NCBI GenBank assembly: GCA_963921425.1
Contig: OY992838.1
Span: forward strand, 2,294,001-2,358,000
Reading direction: 5' to 3'
Source of the DNA: Dryas octopetala
Taxonomy: Eukaryota; Streptophyta; Magnoliopsida; Rosales; Rosaceae
Length of the DNA: 64,000 nt
Below the pieces are notes generated by a model. It saw only the letters and a list, made by a program, of their open reading frames with translations. It did not search any database and was not told where the DNA came from. This document shows positions 1-10,193 of the stretch, piece after piece. How positions within the stretch are numbered: the first letter of the stretch is position 1; each line of letters opens with the position of its first letter. The position numbers and the translations under genes were made by a program.

Positions 1-120
1 CATAAAACACCGAGCCACTAATGAATTATTGAAAATTGAATTAGAAATATAATAGAAAAGGGTTTGTTAATACTTAATAGTACTAAAACGCGTCGAGTTG
101 TTATGTGTACACTTGTAGTG

Positions 121-128
121 ATATAAAA
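121..128 (+). promoter_or_regulatory. Putative TATA box of the CIPK gene
   Basis: The octamer ATATAAAA lies about 270 bases before the CIPK start codon, in an AT-rich 5' flank. It would put transcription start near 150 and give a leader of roughly 240 bases. This is inferred from sequence and spacing only. Confidence 0.45.
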
Positions 129-393
129 TGAAGGATATTATTCTTCATTCTGTGTGCGTCCCCGGTCTGAAAGAGAATTTACCAGGTGCTCCAATGGCTT
201 CAAGCCAACCCCAACCTTTTTTCCAGCCAATCAAGACCTTCCTCTAGCCAACCGTTTCCTCCTTCTAGACCTTGAATGGAATCCATTAGAATCAGCATCT
301 CCGCCATTCTTTCTTGGATTCCTCTCTCACACTACTGTATCACTTGAAATTGACACTGTAACCAAAGCTGAATTGATCTTTGAATTTGCATCC

Positions 394-1728
394 ATGGAAG
401 AAAGAGCCGTGTTGTTCGGCAAATACGAGATGGGTCGGTTACTGGGCAAAGGGACCTTCGCGAAGGTGTACTATGGGCGACACTTGGTGTCGAACGAGAG
501 CGTGGCGATCAAAGTGATCAACAAGGACCAAGTGAAGAAAGAAGGCTTGATGGAGCAGATCAAGCGCGAGATCGCCGTGATGGGTCTGGTTCGCCACCCC
601 AACATCGTGGAGCTCAAAGAGGTGATGGCCACCAAGACCAAGATCTTCTTCGTCATGGAGTACGTCAGAGGCGGCGAGCTCTTCGCCAAGGTCGCCAAGG
701 GCAAGCTGAAGGAAGATCAGGCCCGTAAATACTTTCAGCAACTCATCAGCGCCGTTGATTTCTGCCACAGCAGAGGGGTCTCCCATCGCGACCTCAAGCC
801 CGAAAATCTCCTCCTCGACGAAAACGAGGACCTCAAGATCTCCGACTTCGGGCTGTCCGCGCTGCCCGAGCAGCTCCGAAACGACGGCCTTTTGCACACC
901 CAGTGTGGGACCCCTGCCTACGTGGCACCCGAGGTTTTGAGGAAGAAGGGGTACGATGGCTCCAAAGCCGATATCTGGTCCTGTGGAGTTGTACTCTTTG
1001 TTTTGCTTGCTGGGTTTCTTCCGTTTCAGGACGAGAACCTCATGAAGATGTACAGGAAGGTTTTCAAGGCCGACTTCGAATGCCCGCCATGGTTTTCGTC
1101 CGAAGCCAAGCGCTTCATCTCCAAACTCCTAGTCTCCGATCCCGAACGACGCATCACCATCCCTGGTATTATGCGCGTCCCTTGGTTCCGCAAAGGGTTC
1201 ACCAGGCCTGTGGCGTTTTCGGCACTGCCAGAACCTGTTTGTGAAAAGGCCCAAGAGGATTTTGACAATGACAAGCCTGCTGCTGCTGCTGCCAACAAAT
1301 TGTCGTCGCCCAAGTTCTTCAACGCCTTCGAGTTTATTTCGTCCATGTCGTCCGGGTTTGACTTGTCCAATTTGTTCGAGAGCAAGAAAAAGGCGGCGTC
1401 CATGTTTACTTCCAAGTGCTCGGCCACCGCGATCATGGCCAAGATTGAGGTGGCGGCTAAGGGCTTGAGCTTCAAGGTGGCCAAGGTCAAGGACTTCAAA
1501 ATAAGCCTGCAAGGACCCAATGAAGGGAGGAAAGGGAGGCTCTCGGTCACCGCCGAGGTCTTCGAGGTGGCGCCGGAGGTGGCCGTCGTTGAGTTTTCCA
1601 AGTCGGCCGGCGATACCTTGGAGTATGTAAAGTTTTGTGAGGATGATGTTAGGCCAGCATTGAAAGACATTGTTTGGACATGGCAAGGTGACGGTAACGG
1701 TAACGGTAACAAACTGGATGGTGAATGA
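394..1728 (+). CDS. CIPK5: CBL-interacting protein kinase (CIPK5/CIPK25-like)
   Basis: Serine/threonine kinase of the SnRK3 family, activated by calcineurin-B-like calcium sensors. It is a single exon of 444 aa, as in the intronless CIPK clade. Visible in order: glycine-rich loop GKGTFAKV (residues 18-25), catalytic Lys40 in [12 protein letters not shown] (Asp133), DFG (151-153) and APE (178-180), the last two bounding the activation loop. The NAF/FISL motif, with N310-A311-F312, is the autoinhibitory CBL-binding segment, and the PPI-type phosphatase-interaction region lies at about 345-430. The start is the ATG at 394: the frame stays open back to about 154 but has no earlier in-frame ATG, and the family begins near this residue. 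The coding part is GC-richer than its flanks. Assignment to CIPK5 rather than CIPK25 rests on remembered similarity; the family call is secure. Confidence 0.95.
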   Translation: MEERAVLFGKYEMGRLLGKGTFAKVYYGRHLVSNESVAIKVINKDQVKKEGLMEQIKREIAVMGLVRHPNIVELKEVMATKTKIFFVMEYVRGGELFAKVAKGKLKEDQARKYFQQLISAVDFCHSRGVSHRDLKPENLLLDENEDLKISDFGLSALPEQLRNDGLLHTQCGTPAYVAPEVLRKKGYDGSKADIWSCGVVLFVLLAGFLPFQDENLMKMYRKVFKADFECPPWFSSEAKRFISKLLVSDPERRITIPGIMRVPWFRKGFTRPVAFSALPEPVCEKAQEDFDNDKPAAAAANKLSSPKFFNAFEFISSMSSGFDLSNLFESKKKAASMFTSKCSATAIMAKIEVAAKGLSFKVAKVKDFKISLQGPNEGRKGRLSVTAEVFEVAPEVAVVEFSKSAGDTLEYVKFCEDDVRPALKDIVWTWQGDGNGNGNKLDGE

Positions 1729-3070
1729 AGACTGATGAAGAATGTTAAAACAGTAAACATCAAATTAATTTGGAAATTTTAATGCCAACCCAATTAAGGT
1801 TTTGGGTTGTGCACTTTTGTTGTAATTTTGTTGTTACAGTTTGGTTTTGGGATGTTTAGGATTTTTGTATATACTTTGTGATTATTAGCATGTTTTAACA
1901 TATGGGTTGGATACAGATAAGAGGATTAGGACTATTTTGGCTGCCTTCTTGTTTTAGGATTTCTTTCACATTATAGTGTTTGATTGATGTAGAAAGACAG
2001 ACCAAAAACAATGTTTCAAATGCTGCTTGATAATGATGGAAAGGTAATTCAAGCTGCTTGGTGCTCCCAATAATGGTGAGTTTTCGCTTTCAGTATCAGT
2101 ACACATATAAAAATCTTATTTATTTCGGATGAAATTACTATTATTATTTTGTGATAAGTTGATATATAAATTTAGTGAGTATAGGCGTATTGCATTGCTA
2201 GAAAGTTGCTAAATAGAGGAAGACAGGCAGGAAAGGACGAAAAGAAGGGACTTTATTTGGTTTTTTAATAATATTTGTTTTACATTTTTGTAAAATAAGA
2301 TTAGGTTAAATGAAACATGGAAGCTTAAAAATAATTTTTGGGTTCAAAACTTCAAATACATCAACCTAAATAACCCATTTTTTTAAAAAAATGAAAAATA
2401 ACCCATTTAAAAAAAAAATGAAAAATAACCATTCCAAATCACTTCCTAGATTTCACCTAATGATTGTGATCACTACTCGATCTCCTCATCTTCCAAACAC
2501 CAAACAGATGAAAATCTTGCTTTTCTTTCAAATCCCAAAATGGAAATTGCACAATTAATATTCTTCATTCGGTTCTAACTAGCTAGTGATGGCATTTTCA
2601 TTATTTATGTTCAACTGATACAAAAGAAAATGGATTGTACTGACCAAATTAATGATTCTTTAAGAGCTTTAGACTGGTAGGTTTGATCAATTTTTAAAAT
2701 GAATTCAGCCTAAATTTCCTAGCAAATGAAAATGTGGCACCAAGGGATTGAAATTAAACATGTGTAACCCACATTGTCCTATTGATTTGTTTAAGTGGGA
2801 AGTAAAATGCATTGACATTAATCTTGTTAAACCAAGCTTTGGTGTGCTGGTAGTTGGAAAGGAAGAATGTGGCAAGAGCTCCCAAGCGGTTGAGCTTTCC
2901 TTCTCATTGCTTTTTCTTCCATCTCGAGACTTGAGTGGTTGATTTTGTGACGCGTGTCCACTAAGCACACTACTTACCATTAAGAGGATCTAAATGTAGA
3001 GCTTCTTCTTGCAAGAAACACCGACTTTGCTAATTGGCAATTTGGTGGGTCAGTAGACTCACTACTCACT
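1729..3070. other. Intergenic, 3' flank of CIPK
   Basis: AT-rich DNA after the CIPK stop with no recognisable gene. A short open frame near 2705-2980 on either strand matches nothing I know. Poly-A/T runs near 2380-2420 are the only simple structure. Confidence 0.5.
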
Positions 3071-3204
3071 AGCTAGCAAGGCATGGCCTTATTGCTCCTC
3101 CTTTAATTTGAGTAATTTTGAAGAATATTGATTATAGAGCTAGCAAGGTATGGCCTTATTGCTCCTCCTTTAATTTGAGTACTTTTGAAGAATATTGATT
3201 ATAG
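3071..3204. repeat. Tandem duplication, 67-bp unit x2
   Basis: The block beginning AGCTAGCAAGG at 3071 is repeated from 3138 with only a few differences, giving two head-to-tail 67-bp copies. The second copy runs directly into the transposon arm that starts at 3203. Confidence 0.9.
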
Positions 3205-3640
3205 GCTTAATTATTGGTTTCCTACTCAAAATTGTAACTCATTTTCACATTGTTATTTGAAAGTTTTTTTTATTTCAGATTACCACGTGTAACTTACATT
3301 TATGTCTCATTTTACCTTGTTCCGTCAACTACTCTGTAAAAAATGCTGACATGGCCGTTAATGATGACGTGGCGCGTTGGATGTGCACCATGTGTCACAT
3401 TTTCTTGTATTTTCTGATTTTTTTTATTTTTATAAATTTTGAAAATTAATTAAAAATAGTTCAAAACTTAGAAAAATACACAGAAAATTCCTACAAACTT
3501 GTCTTGACTAGTACTAATTTACTATGGAGTCAAAATACCAATTTTTCCTCTAAAAATTTCCAGAAAATTTAGGAACTCAAAACTTATTTCTAAAATACTT
3601 TAAGACTCTTTTGAGTAATGATTTTCACACTTTTCTTTTG
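3203..3640 (+). mobile_element. Single diverged arm of the 12.8-kb fold-back family
   Basis: Starting AGGCTTAATTATTGG, this stretch follows the left arm of the element at 12813-13908 base for base with scattered changes. It includes the GTAACTTACAT block and the TGACGTGGC box at 3365-3373. No matching inverted right arm was seen downstream, so it looks like a truncated or solo-arm relic. Confidence 0.75.
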
Positions 3641-4131
3641 TAAAATTACATTCGTTTCCTTATTTTTATGATTTATATTCAATTGCTAAATTGTAGAAAT
3701 AAGAAAATGAGTAAATATCAATTAGAGTGTGAAAATCGTTACCTACATGTTAGTTAACTTGAGCTAAAGTCCGAACTAGCTCACACACAAAAAAAAAAAA
3801 AAGAAAAAAAAATTCTAAACAAACCTAGCTTGTAGCCCACAAATCCGGAAAATACTTGGCTCCATTCCCAGATGGAGGAACCCATCCATCCCCATCACAC
3901 AAATTCATGTCTTGCTTTTATTTTTTTCTTCTATTAATTCATATATATAATTAAAATATCAAAAAAGACATGAGTTTATAAGATGGGAATAGACGCAAGA
4001 TTGTTGCACAAGTCCCAACCTCCAGCTCTAACCTACTTTTAGGTGTCCACCTCCTACCCTGTAAAGGTCTACCCAGTCCAATTCTTAATTCTAGCTAGAT
4101 TTAAGCGTTAGAAATAACAGTGCTTAGTTAT

Positions 4132-4623
4132 GAGACTAATTCACACCATTGTTTCTAGATCCATTTTTTCTCACTTTACTCTCTAAAATTTAAATCTTCT
4201 TAAATTACTACCTGAACTTCACACAGTTGTTGCAAAAGATCATATACCGTTAACTCTGTCAATTTTCTGTTAAAATAGCTGACGTGGCACCTATATAGCA
4301 TGAGTGAGACCCTTTTTTAGTTATGTAAGATCCATATGGACAAAAAAATAATTAAAAATAATTTTTAAACTAAAAAATAATAAGATTCATGTCAATTTTT
4401 TATAATTTTTTTGTCCACATAGATCTTATATAACTAGAAAAATGAGAATCTATGTCATATAAGTGTCACGTCAATTTCTTTAATAGAAAAATTGACAGAG
4501 TTGACGGCATAGGGTCTTTTGCAACAACTATGTGAAGTTCATGTAGCAAACTAAAAAAATTTAAATTTCAAGGAGCAAAATGAAAAAAAAATGTATCTTA
4601 CAAAGGACAATGGTGTGAATAAG
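4132..4623. mobile_element. Palindromic MITE, about 490 bp
   Basis: The left end (CTAATTCACACCATTG) and right end (CAATGGTGTGAATAAG) are inverted copies. The two arms stay complementary through most of the element, for example ATAGCTGACGTGGCA against TGTCACGTCAATT. The flanks CTTAGTTAT and CTTATTTAT match at 8 of 9 positions, suggesting a decayed 9-bp target duplication as in Mutator-like elements. No coding capacity. Confidence 0.7.
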
Positions 4624-5012
4624 CTTATTTATGAATTGGGTTGTGAAGAATGCTTAGTATGCATGTATTTTCATCCCCACCTATAACAGTGCTTCGAGAT
4701 ATTATTTCCTTGCAAGTGAAGTAACTGCAAATGCAGCACGCAATATGGAGTAATGGCATAGCATACTTTCTTGAGGTCCAAAGTAATCGCAGGCTAATCA
4801 AGAAAACCGGAAAGTAATTGCAGGCTAAATGGGAATGACTGCAATGCCCAACAAGCCAAAGACTAATGAGTCGCCTATTAATTGAGATAATGACTGATGC
4901 CAACAACAGTGTCCGCAAGGGAATTTTGTTTTACAGAATTGGTTCATCAAATAAATGGTATATGACATACATTCCAAGAAAATTTGTGTACTTGTAAAAT
5001 GGTAACATATTA

Positions 5013-5301
5013 TGGACCTGTTTGGGGAGTGCTTATATAAGAAGTACATAAACACTTTTACTTGGTAACGCTTTCAATAGAAGTGTTTATGTTAGAAAAA
5101 CATAATTTTTTTTGAAAAAATTCAAAGTGCTTATTGTAAATGTACTTAAAAGTATTTTTTGAAAAAAAATTTCAAGAAACACTTCGAAATACTTTTATAA
5201 CCCAAAAACGCTTTTAATTTTTTTTTGCCAAATACAAGTAAAAGCGTATTTCACTATTTAAAAGTGTTTTTAAGACTTCTAAAACCACCCCCAAACAAAC
5301 C
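5013..5301. mobile_element. Small TIR element (MITE), about 290 bp
   Basis: The ends GGACCTGTTTGGGGAG and its approximate inverse near 5285-5301 form an imperfect terminal inverted repeat. The interior is AT-rich with repeated AAGTGTTT/AAACACTT words. The GTTTGG-type end resembles Tourist or hAT MITEs. I could not define the target duplication. Confidence 0.5.
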
Positions 5302-6324
5302 ATATATCTTATCTTGAAAACAAAAATGTCAATCATTGAGAAGTTGTTTGAAAGCAAAATTACAGCATAGCCCTTGGTTCTCTTCCGAAATGCCTATGTC
5401 AATTCATGAAGTATTGACTAGAAGAGAGTTTAGTTCCATATATGCCATAAGCATTGATAGAGCAACATAGTTTGCCGCGGAATAAGGAGCAAATTTGATG
5501 GCATACCTACTTCTATATAATCACATCAAATCACAGGAAAGATCACTAACAAATTAATGGAGCCTATAAAATGATGATGTTAATTTGTAAGTGCTGAGTA
5601 ATAATGAATGGATGAACAGAGCAAAAATGAGGTCCAGCTCCAATACAAAACAAAATCCCATCTCATATATCATTTCATGGCAAATAGAAGTGTAGACGAA
5701 GTCTGATATGGATTTTTAATATAGGCATTGAGTCATATATCTCATATGTGTGCCCTACTCCTTCTCTAGTTGATTGGGGGCGGCTTGCAATTGATGCCAG
5801 GTGGCTCACCTCCCATTGATTACACACCACAAAAGATAAGATAAGGTTTCACATTATATTGGAGAAGGGGATGGTTTGTCAGTTTTGTCGGTCAAACCAC
5901 ACAAATTATATAAATTCATTGATTTTAAATATTAAATTTCAATAATTTTTTAATTTAGATATCAAAACTAAATATTTTAGGCTACTAATTGAAAAATTAA
6001 ATAAAATAATAAAATAAAAGATATTAGAATTTATAAATATTATATTACATGCCACTACAATAAAAAATAAAAAAATTATTACATCACAAATATTACATTA
6101 ATTTATACTATATTGTATTAAAAAAATATATCAATCTAGTCACAACTTAACTGTGACTGTCTTGATAAATTGAAAGAGACAACTTACACCACTATACTAT
6201 ATATTATTTTGAGTAAAAGCATTGTTTTAACTAGTGCCTAATTTTAAACCCCCTAACTACATACAAAATTTGCCTAAACCCCCACCTATTTAAAAACTCT
6301 TTTAAAACCCTCTAAATACTTAAA

Positions 6325-6388
6325 GGGGATTCGAACCCAAGACACAAAGGTTTCAAGAGATTACCCAAACACCTTACCACCTGGATCG
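6325..6388 (-). repeat. tRNA-like / SINE-like fragment
   Basis: Read on the minus strand it has a box-A-like CCAGGTGGTAAGG followed about 45 bases later by GGGTTCGAATCCCC, a near-perfect box B. It has no complete cloverleaf and no acceptor stem that I can pair. It is most likely a tRNA-derived SINE remnant. Confidence 0.35.
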
Positions 6389-6692
6389 AAGACTTTGATG
6401 TGCCAAGATAGGTATTTAATGATATTTATACACATTTTAAAAGATCATAAATCTTTTTTATTTCTATTTTAATTTTAAAAATTGTGTGATTATTTTTTTA
6501 TTGCTAATTTAGTGTAATTTTTTTTTGTTTCAAATTTAGTTTAATTAATTTTTTATTGCAAATTAGTGTAATTAATTTTTTATAGAAAATTAGTGTAACT
6601 ATTTTTTGCTCGTGCTTGACTTGGGTTTGAGTCACCTTTAATTGTGTGCAAATTATTATAATTTTTTTCACATATAAAGGCATGTTATATAG

Positions 6693-7420
6693 TAGTGTGA
6701 TCGATTCAGTTTCAGTGTGAGATTCAATTTCAGTGTAATTGATTTCGTTTCAGTGTGAGATTCAGTTTCAGTGTGATCGATTCAGTTTCAGTGTCATCAA
6801 TTCAATCTCAATGTGACCGATTCAGTTTCAGTGTGATCGATTCAGTTTTAGTGTAAGATTTAGTTTCAGTGTGATTGATTCAGTCTCAGTATGATCGATT
6901 CAGTTTCAGTGTGATTGATTCAATCTCAGTGTGATCGATTCAATCTCAATGTGATCGATTCCGTTTCACTGTGATCAATTCAATGTCAGTGTGGTCGATT
7001 CTGTTTCAGTGTGATTGATTCAATCTCAGTGTGATCGATTCAGTTTCAGTGTGAGATTCAGTTTCAGTGTGATCGATTCAGTTTCAGTGTCATCAATTCA
7101 ATCTCAGTGTGACCGATTCAGTTTCAGTTTGATCGATTCAGTTTCAGTGTCATCAATTCAATCTCAATGTGACCGATTCAGTTTCAGTGTGAGATTCAGT
7201 GTGATCGATTCGGTCTCAGTATGATCGATTCAGTTTCAGTGTAATTGATTCAATCTCAGTGTGATCGATTCAATCTCAATGTGATCGATTCCGTTTCACT
7301 GTGATCAATTCAATGTCAGTGTGGTCGATTAAGTTTCAGTGTGATCGATTCCGTTTCAGTGTGAGATTCAGTTTCAATGTGATTGATTCAGTTTCATTGT
7401 GATTAATCCAATTTCATTAT
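6693..7420. repeat. Minisatellite, about 20-bp unit
   Basis: Roughly 35 head-to-tail variants of GATCGATTCAGTTTCAGTGT fill this interval. Units vary at GATC/GATT, CAGTTT/CAATCT and similar positions. A block of at least 130 bp near 6870-7010 recurs 330 bp later near 7200-7340, so a higher-order repeat overlies the basic unit. The open reading frame across it is a by-product of the repeat. Confidence 0.95.
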
Positions 7421-7734
7421 TATTGATTATAATATGTGTGAAATTGAAATTTGGGAAAGTGAAAATGTTGAAATTTTAAAAATCGTAATTGTTTTATAAC
7501 AAGCTTGTATATTGTATGTTCGACCTTTTCGTTTCGTTTTTTTTTTTTCTTCTGAATTTTAGTTTTAGGTTTTATTGGGCTTATGGGATTTAATTGCATG
7601 TTATTGTTTAGTAATTGTGTACAATATGTATTATAAATATATGATAGTATATAGACTTTTTTTATTGTAATTATTTAATATTTGTTAAACTCTATAAATT
7701 AAACTAATCCATTTATTTTTACAACTTGTTGTGT

Positions 7735-7790
7735 AGTTGGGTTGGTTGAGAGTTGTATGTTTATTCCACTTGTCTTGTGTTCGATTCTCC
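7735..7790 (+). repeat. Second tRNA-like fragment
   Basis: GGGTTGGTTGAGAG resembles box A and TGTTCGATTCTCC resembles box B, at a tRNA-like distance. No full tRNA fold is evident. A SINE or tRNA relic is the best reading. Confidence 0.25.
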
Positions 7791-8089
7791 ATAGCTGCTT
7801 TATTTTCTTTAGTTAATTTTTACTGCTATGTAGCATGTGGGCTAGGATGCGCGTGGACCAAGGCACACATGGGCAACTAAGATTAAACAACATAATATTG
7901 TTTTCATATTGATCAGAGATTTAGGGGGCGGCAACTAAGATTAAACCCCAACTAAGGGGGTATCAATAAATTCTAAAAACACTAGAGGTTTTGAAATAAC
8001 TCTACTAGTAATAACTCTACTACTATTTTTTTAACCTCTATTTATAGTATTGTAGTTTAATTTCTCTATAAAAAAAAAATTTAATTAAG

Positions 8090-8470
8090 TCACAACTTAA
8101 CTGTGACTGTTTCACAATTTAGATGTGACTATTGTTCAGTTACAACTAAATTTGAAGTAGTGAATGTAGTACAGTCACAACTAAATATGAAGTTTAGACT
8201 ATATTAGCAAATTTTCAAGATAATATAAAAGTCTTAAAGATAATTTTGTCAAACCTTATAAATTTTGACAAACACCCACTATATGTGGGCCAAAGGACAA
8301 AAAATGTCAAATGAAAAATGCTCAAATCAAAGGAACCAATATGTTTGTGACCTAATCTAAAAAACTACATTTAAATTTAGTAGTTCAATTGAAATATTAT
8401 ATGGTCTTCATGCTATTCCAAAAAATTATTAAGATTTGATATTTAATCTTAATTTTCTATTATTGAAATG
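8090..8470. mobile_element. Repeat relic related to the insert at 44902-45382
   Basis: It shares GTGACCTAATC, several AACTGTGACTGT-type words and a closing TTTAATCTTAATTTTCTATT with the insertion at 44902-45382. It is probably a diverged copy of the same short non-coding element. Boundaries are approximate. Confidence 0.4.
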
Positions 8471-8874
8471 CTTCATTTTTTTTTTAAATATCCCTTTTCT
8501 CTCTCATGAAGAATGGGCAAATAGTGTCTTGATTGGTGATTACAAAGCAAACATGTAGGATTAGTCGCATCAAGCCCTATTGCTGATGTAAAAGATTGGC
8601 CCAGTAACAGTTGGATCAGATAGGGCCTTTTTCGATAAAAAAAAGGCCCAAATAACAGGCCAGCTTATATGGCATGTCTCTATTGGCTAAGCATCCCGTG
8701 AAGGTCATCTATGTCAATCCAAGAGGCAGAGTGAGTGGGTCCATTGGGCTAGCTTGGATTGAAGTACATAAGCCCATTGGGGGTACACAAAAGGGTTCCT
8801 TTTTTATTTGGGCCTGTAGCAAGAAATATCCCCTCTACATTTCATATATAAATCATAAATGGGTTTTCAATAGG

Positions 8875-9195
8875 GAGGCTATTCAGACCACCCAAAACCA
8901 CTGAGTTGACCACCCTTTCAAATTTTTGCCCATTTTTTCCTATTTTGCCCATGTATTAAAAAAAAAAAACACATGTCCAATTTTGGCCGGCCACTCCTCC
9001 CCGCCGCCGGCGCAACCCCACCCCTCCCCTCTCCCCTCTCTTTGCCTCCCTCCCTCACCGGCAGGGAGGAGTGGCTGGTCAAAACTGGAAATGAGTTTTT
9101 TTTTTTAATTCAGGGCAAAATAAAATAAAAATGGGGAAAAAATTGAAGGGGTGGTCAACTAAGTGGTTTTGGGTAATCTGAATAGCAACCCCCCC
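8875..9195. mobile_element. TIR element with GC-rich core, about 320 bp
   Basis: The ends GGCTATTCAGACCACCC and GGGTAATCTGAATAGC are inverted relatives, and the arms stay complementary inward (ACTGAGTTGACCACCC against GGGTGGTCAACTAAGT). The centre is C-rich and holds a short inverted pair, CCACTCCTCCC and GGGAGGAGTGG. No coding capacity was seen. Confidence 0.6.
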
Positions 9196-9997
9196 TTCCC
9201 CTTTCAATAAGCTTGTAATCCACGGTTGCTCCTAGATTGGTACACCCAACAGGCCAACACCCACAAATTTTTTTGAAATATCCCATTGTGCCCCTAAGTG
9301 TACTGATCAAAGAATAAAATAATTTTTTTTTCTTTTTCTTTTGAATATCGCAACCAGAATGAATCACACATATGCACCTTTGCTTCCTCGCAGCAATCCC
9401 AATTAAATACTGTTTATGAATGATTGAATATACATGAAGTTTCCTTTGGTCTTTGCTAGCAAATAGACAATAGTTAGTGTTAACCAAAAAAAAAAAAATA
9501 GACAATAGTTAGTGGCCTATTGGGGGGGGAACTCTAAAAGAAACATATGTGGTGTAGCCTTGAAAAGTACAAGAAAATGCAAAACACATTATGCTCATTG
9601 ACAACAAGACAAGTTGCAAAAGAAAACCCATGAATATCTCATGATAACAAAAATAAATGTGCAAATTAATTAAATAAACATACACCATCAGGCTCACGTC
9701 TTGGTGCTGATGTCACTCAATGCATGTCATCACATATAGAAAATTAGAAACCAATATGAAAATTAGGTGGTAGGTGCGAGCAAGATTTTGCTTGACTTAC
9801 CAATTTCTAGTCTTTCCATGCTTTGTACTTGATTTATATATCTAATGTGGTTAACATGTATTGAGTGCCTCATTACTGTAAATAATGGACTAGTTTGGGT
9901 GTTATATATGGTCTTTTTAAATTTTGAGACATTTCAAACAAAAAGCCTTGCAAGGTGTGACGTGTCGACCGGTGACAATAGATAATGACATGCATTT

Positions 9998-10190
9998 CAC
10001 TACAAGAAATGTGAGGAAAAGCCACCTTTATTGGTTGTACAGAAAAAGGTGGTAATTGGGCATTAGGGACTAAAGTGCCTCGATTTTAACAAAAATTAGT
10101 AGCAATTAAGCAATAGAGACTAAAGTTCCTAAATGCCACCCCTTTCTGTACAACCAATGAAGGTGGCCTTTGTTCACATTTTTTGTAGTG
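9998..10190. mobile_element. CACTA-type MITE, 193 bp
   Basis: It begins CACTACAAGAAATGTG and ends CACATTTTTTGTAGTG, the classical CACTA-family terminal inverted repeat. It is flanked on both sides by TTT (9995-9997 and 10191-10193), a 3-bp target duplication as expected for CACTA elements. Internal inverted motifs include GGTTGTACAGAAA against TTTCTGTACAACC. Confidence 0.9.
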
Positions 10191-10193
10191 TTT

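Larger units (their letters stand above)
6232..8035. mobile_element. Non-autonomous element carrying a minisatellite (copy 1)
   Basis: The left end TAGTGCCTAATTTTAAAC and the next roughly 90 bases are clearly homologous to the left end of the element at 50121-51965. The interior holds the large minisatellite at 6693-7420 and two tRNA-like fragments. The right boundary is uncertain and placed by a short possible duplication (TTTTAAC). No transposase frame was seen. It sits inside further repeat-like DNA running from about 5.87 to 8.47 kb. Confidence 0.55.

Noticed and set aside
154-393. N-terminal extension of about 80 codons in frame with the CIPK
   Set aside because: No in-frame ATG before 394; the family starts at the MEE-type N-terminus, and a TATA-like box sits at about 121. 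Treated as leader.
439-1763. Long antisense open frames across the CIPK gene
   Set aside because: They mirror a GC-rich coding exon with strong codon bias and have no family similarity.
6693-7420. CRISPR-like array or repetitive protein
   Set aside because: Units are contiguous with no unique spacers and this is a plant genome; the Ser/Phe-rich frame is a product of the 20-bp repeat.
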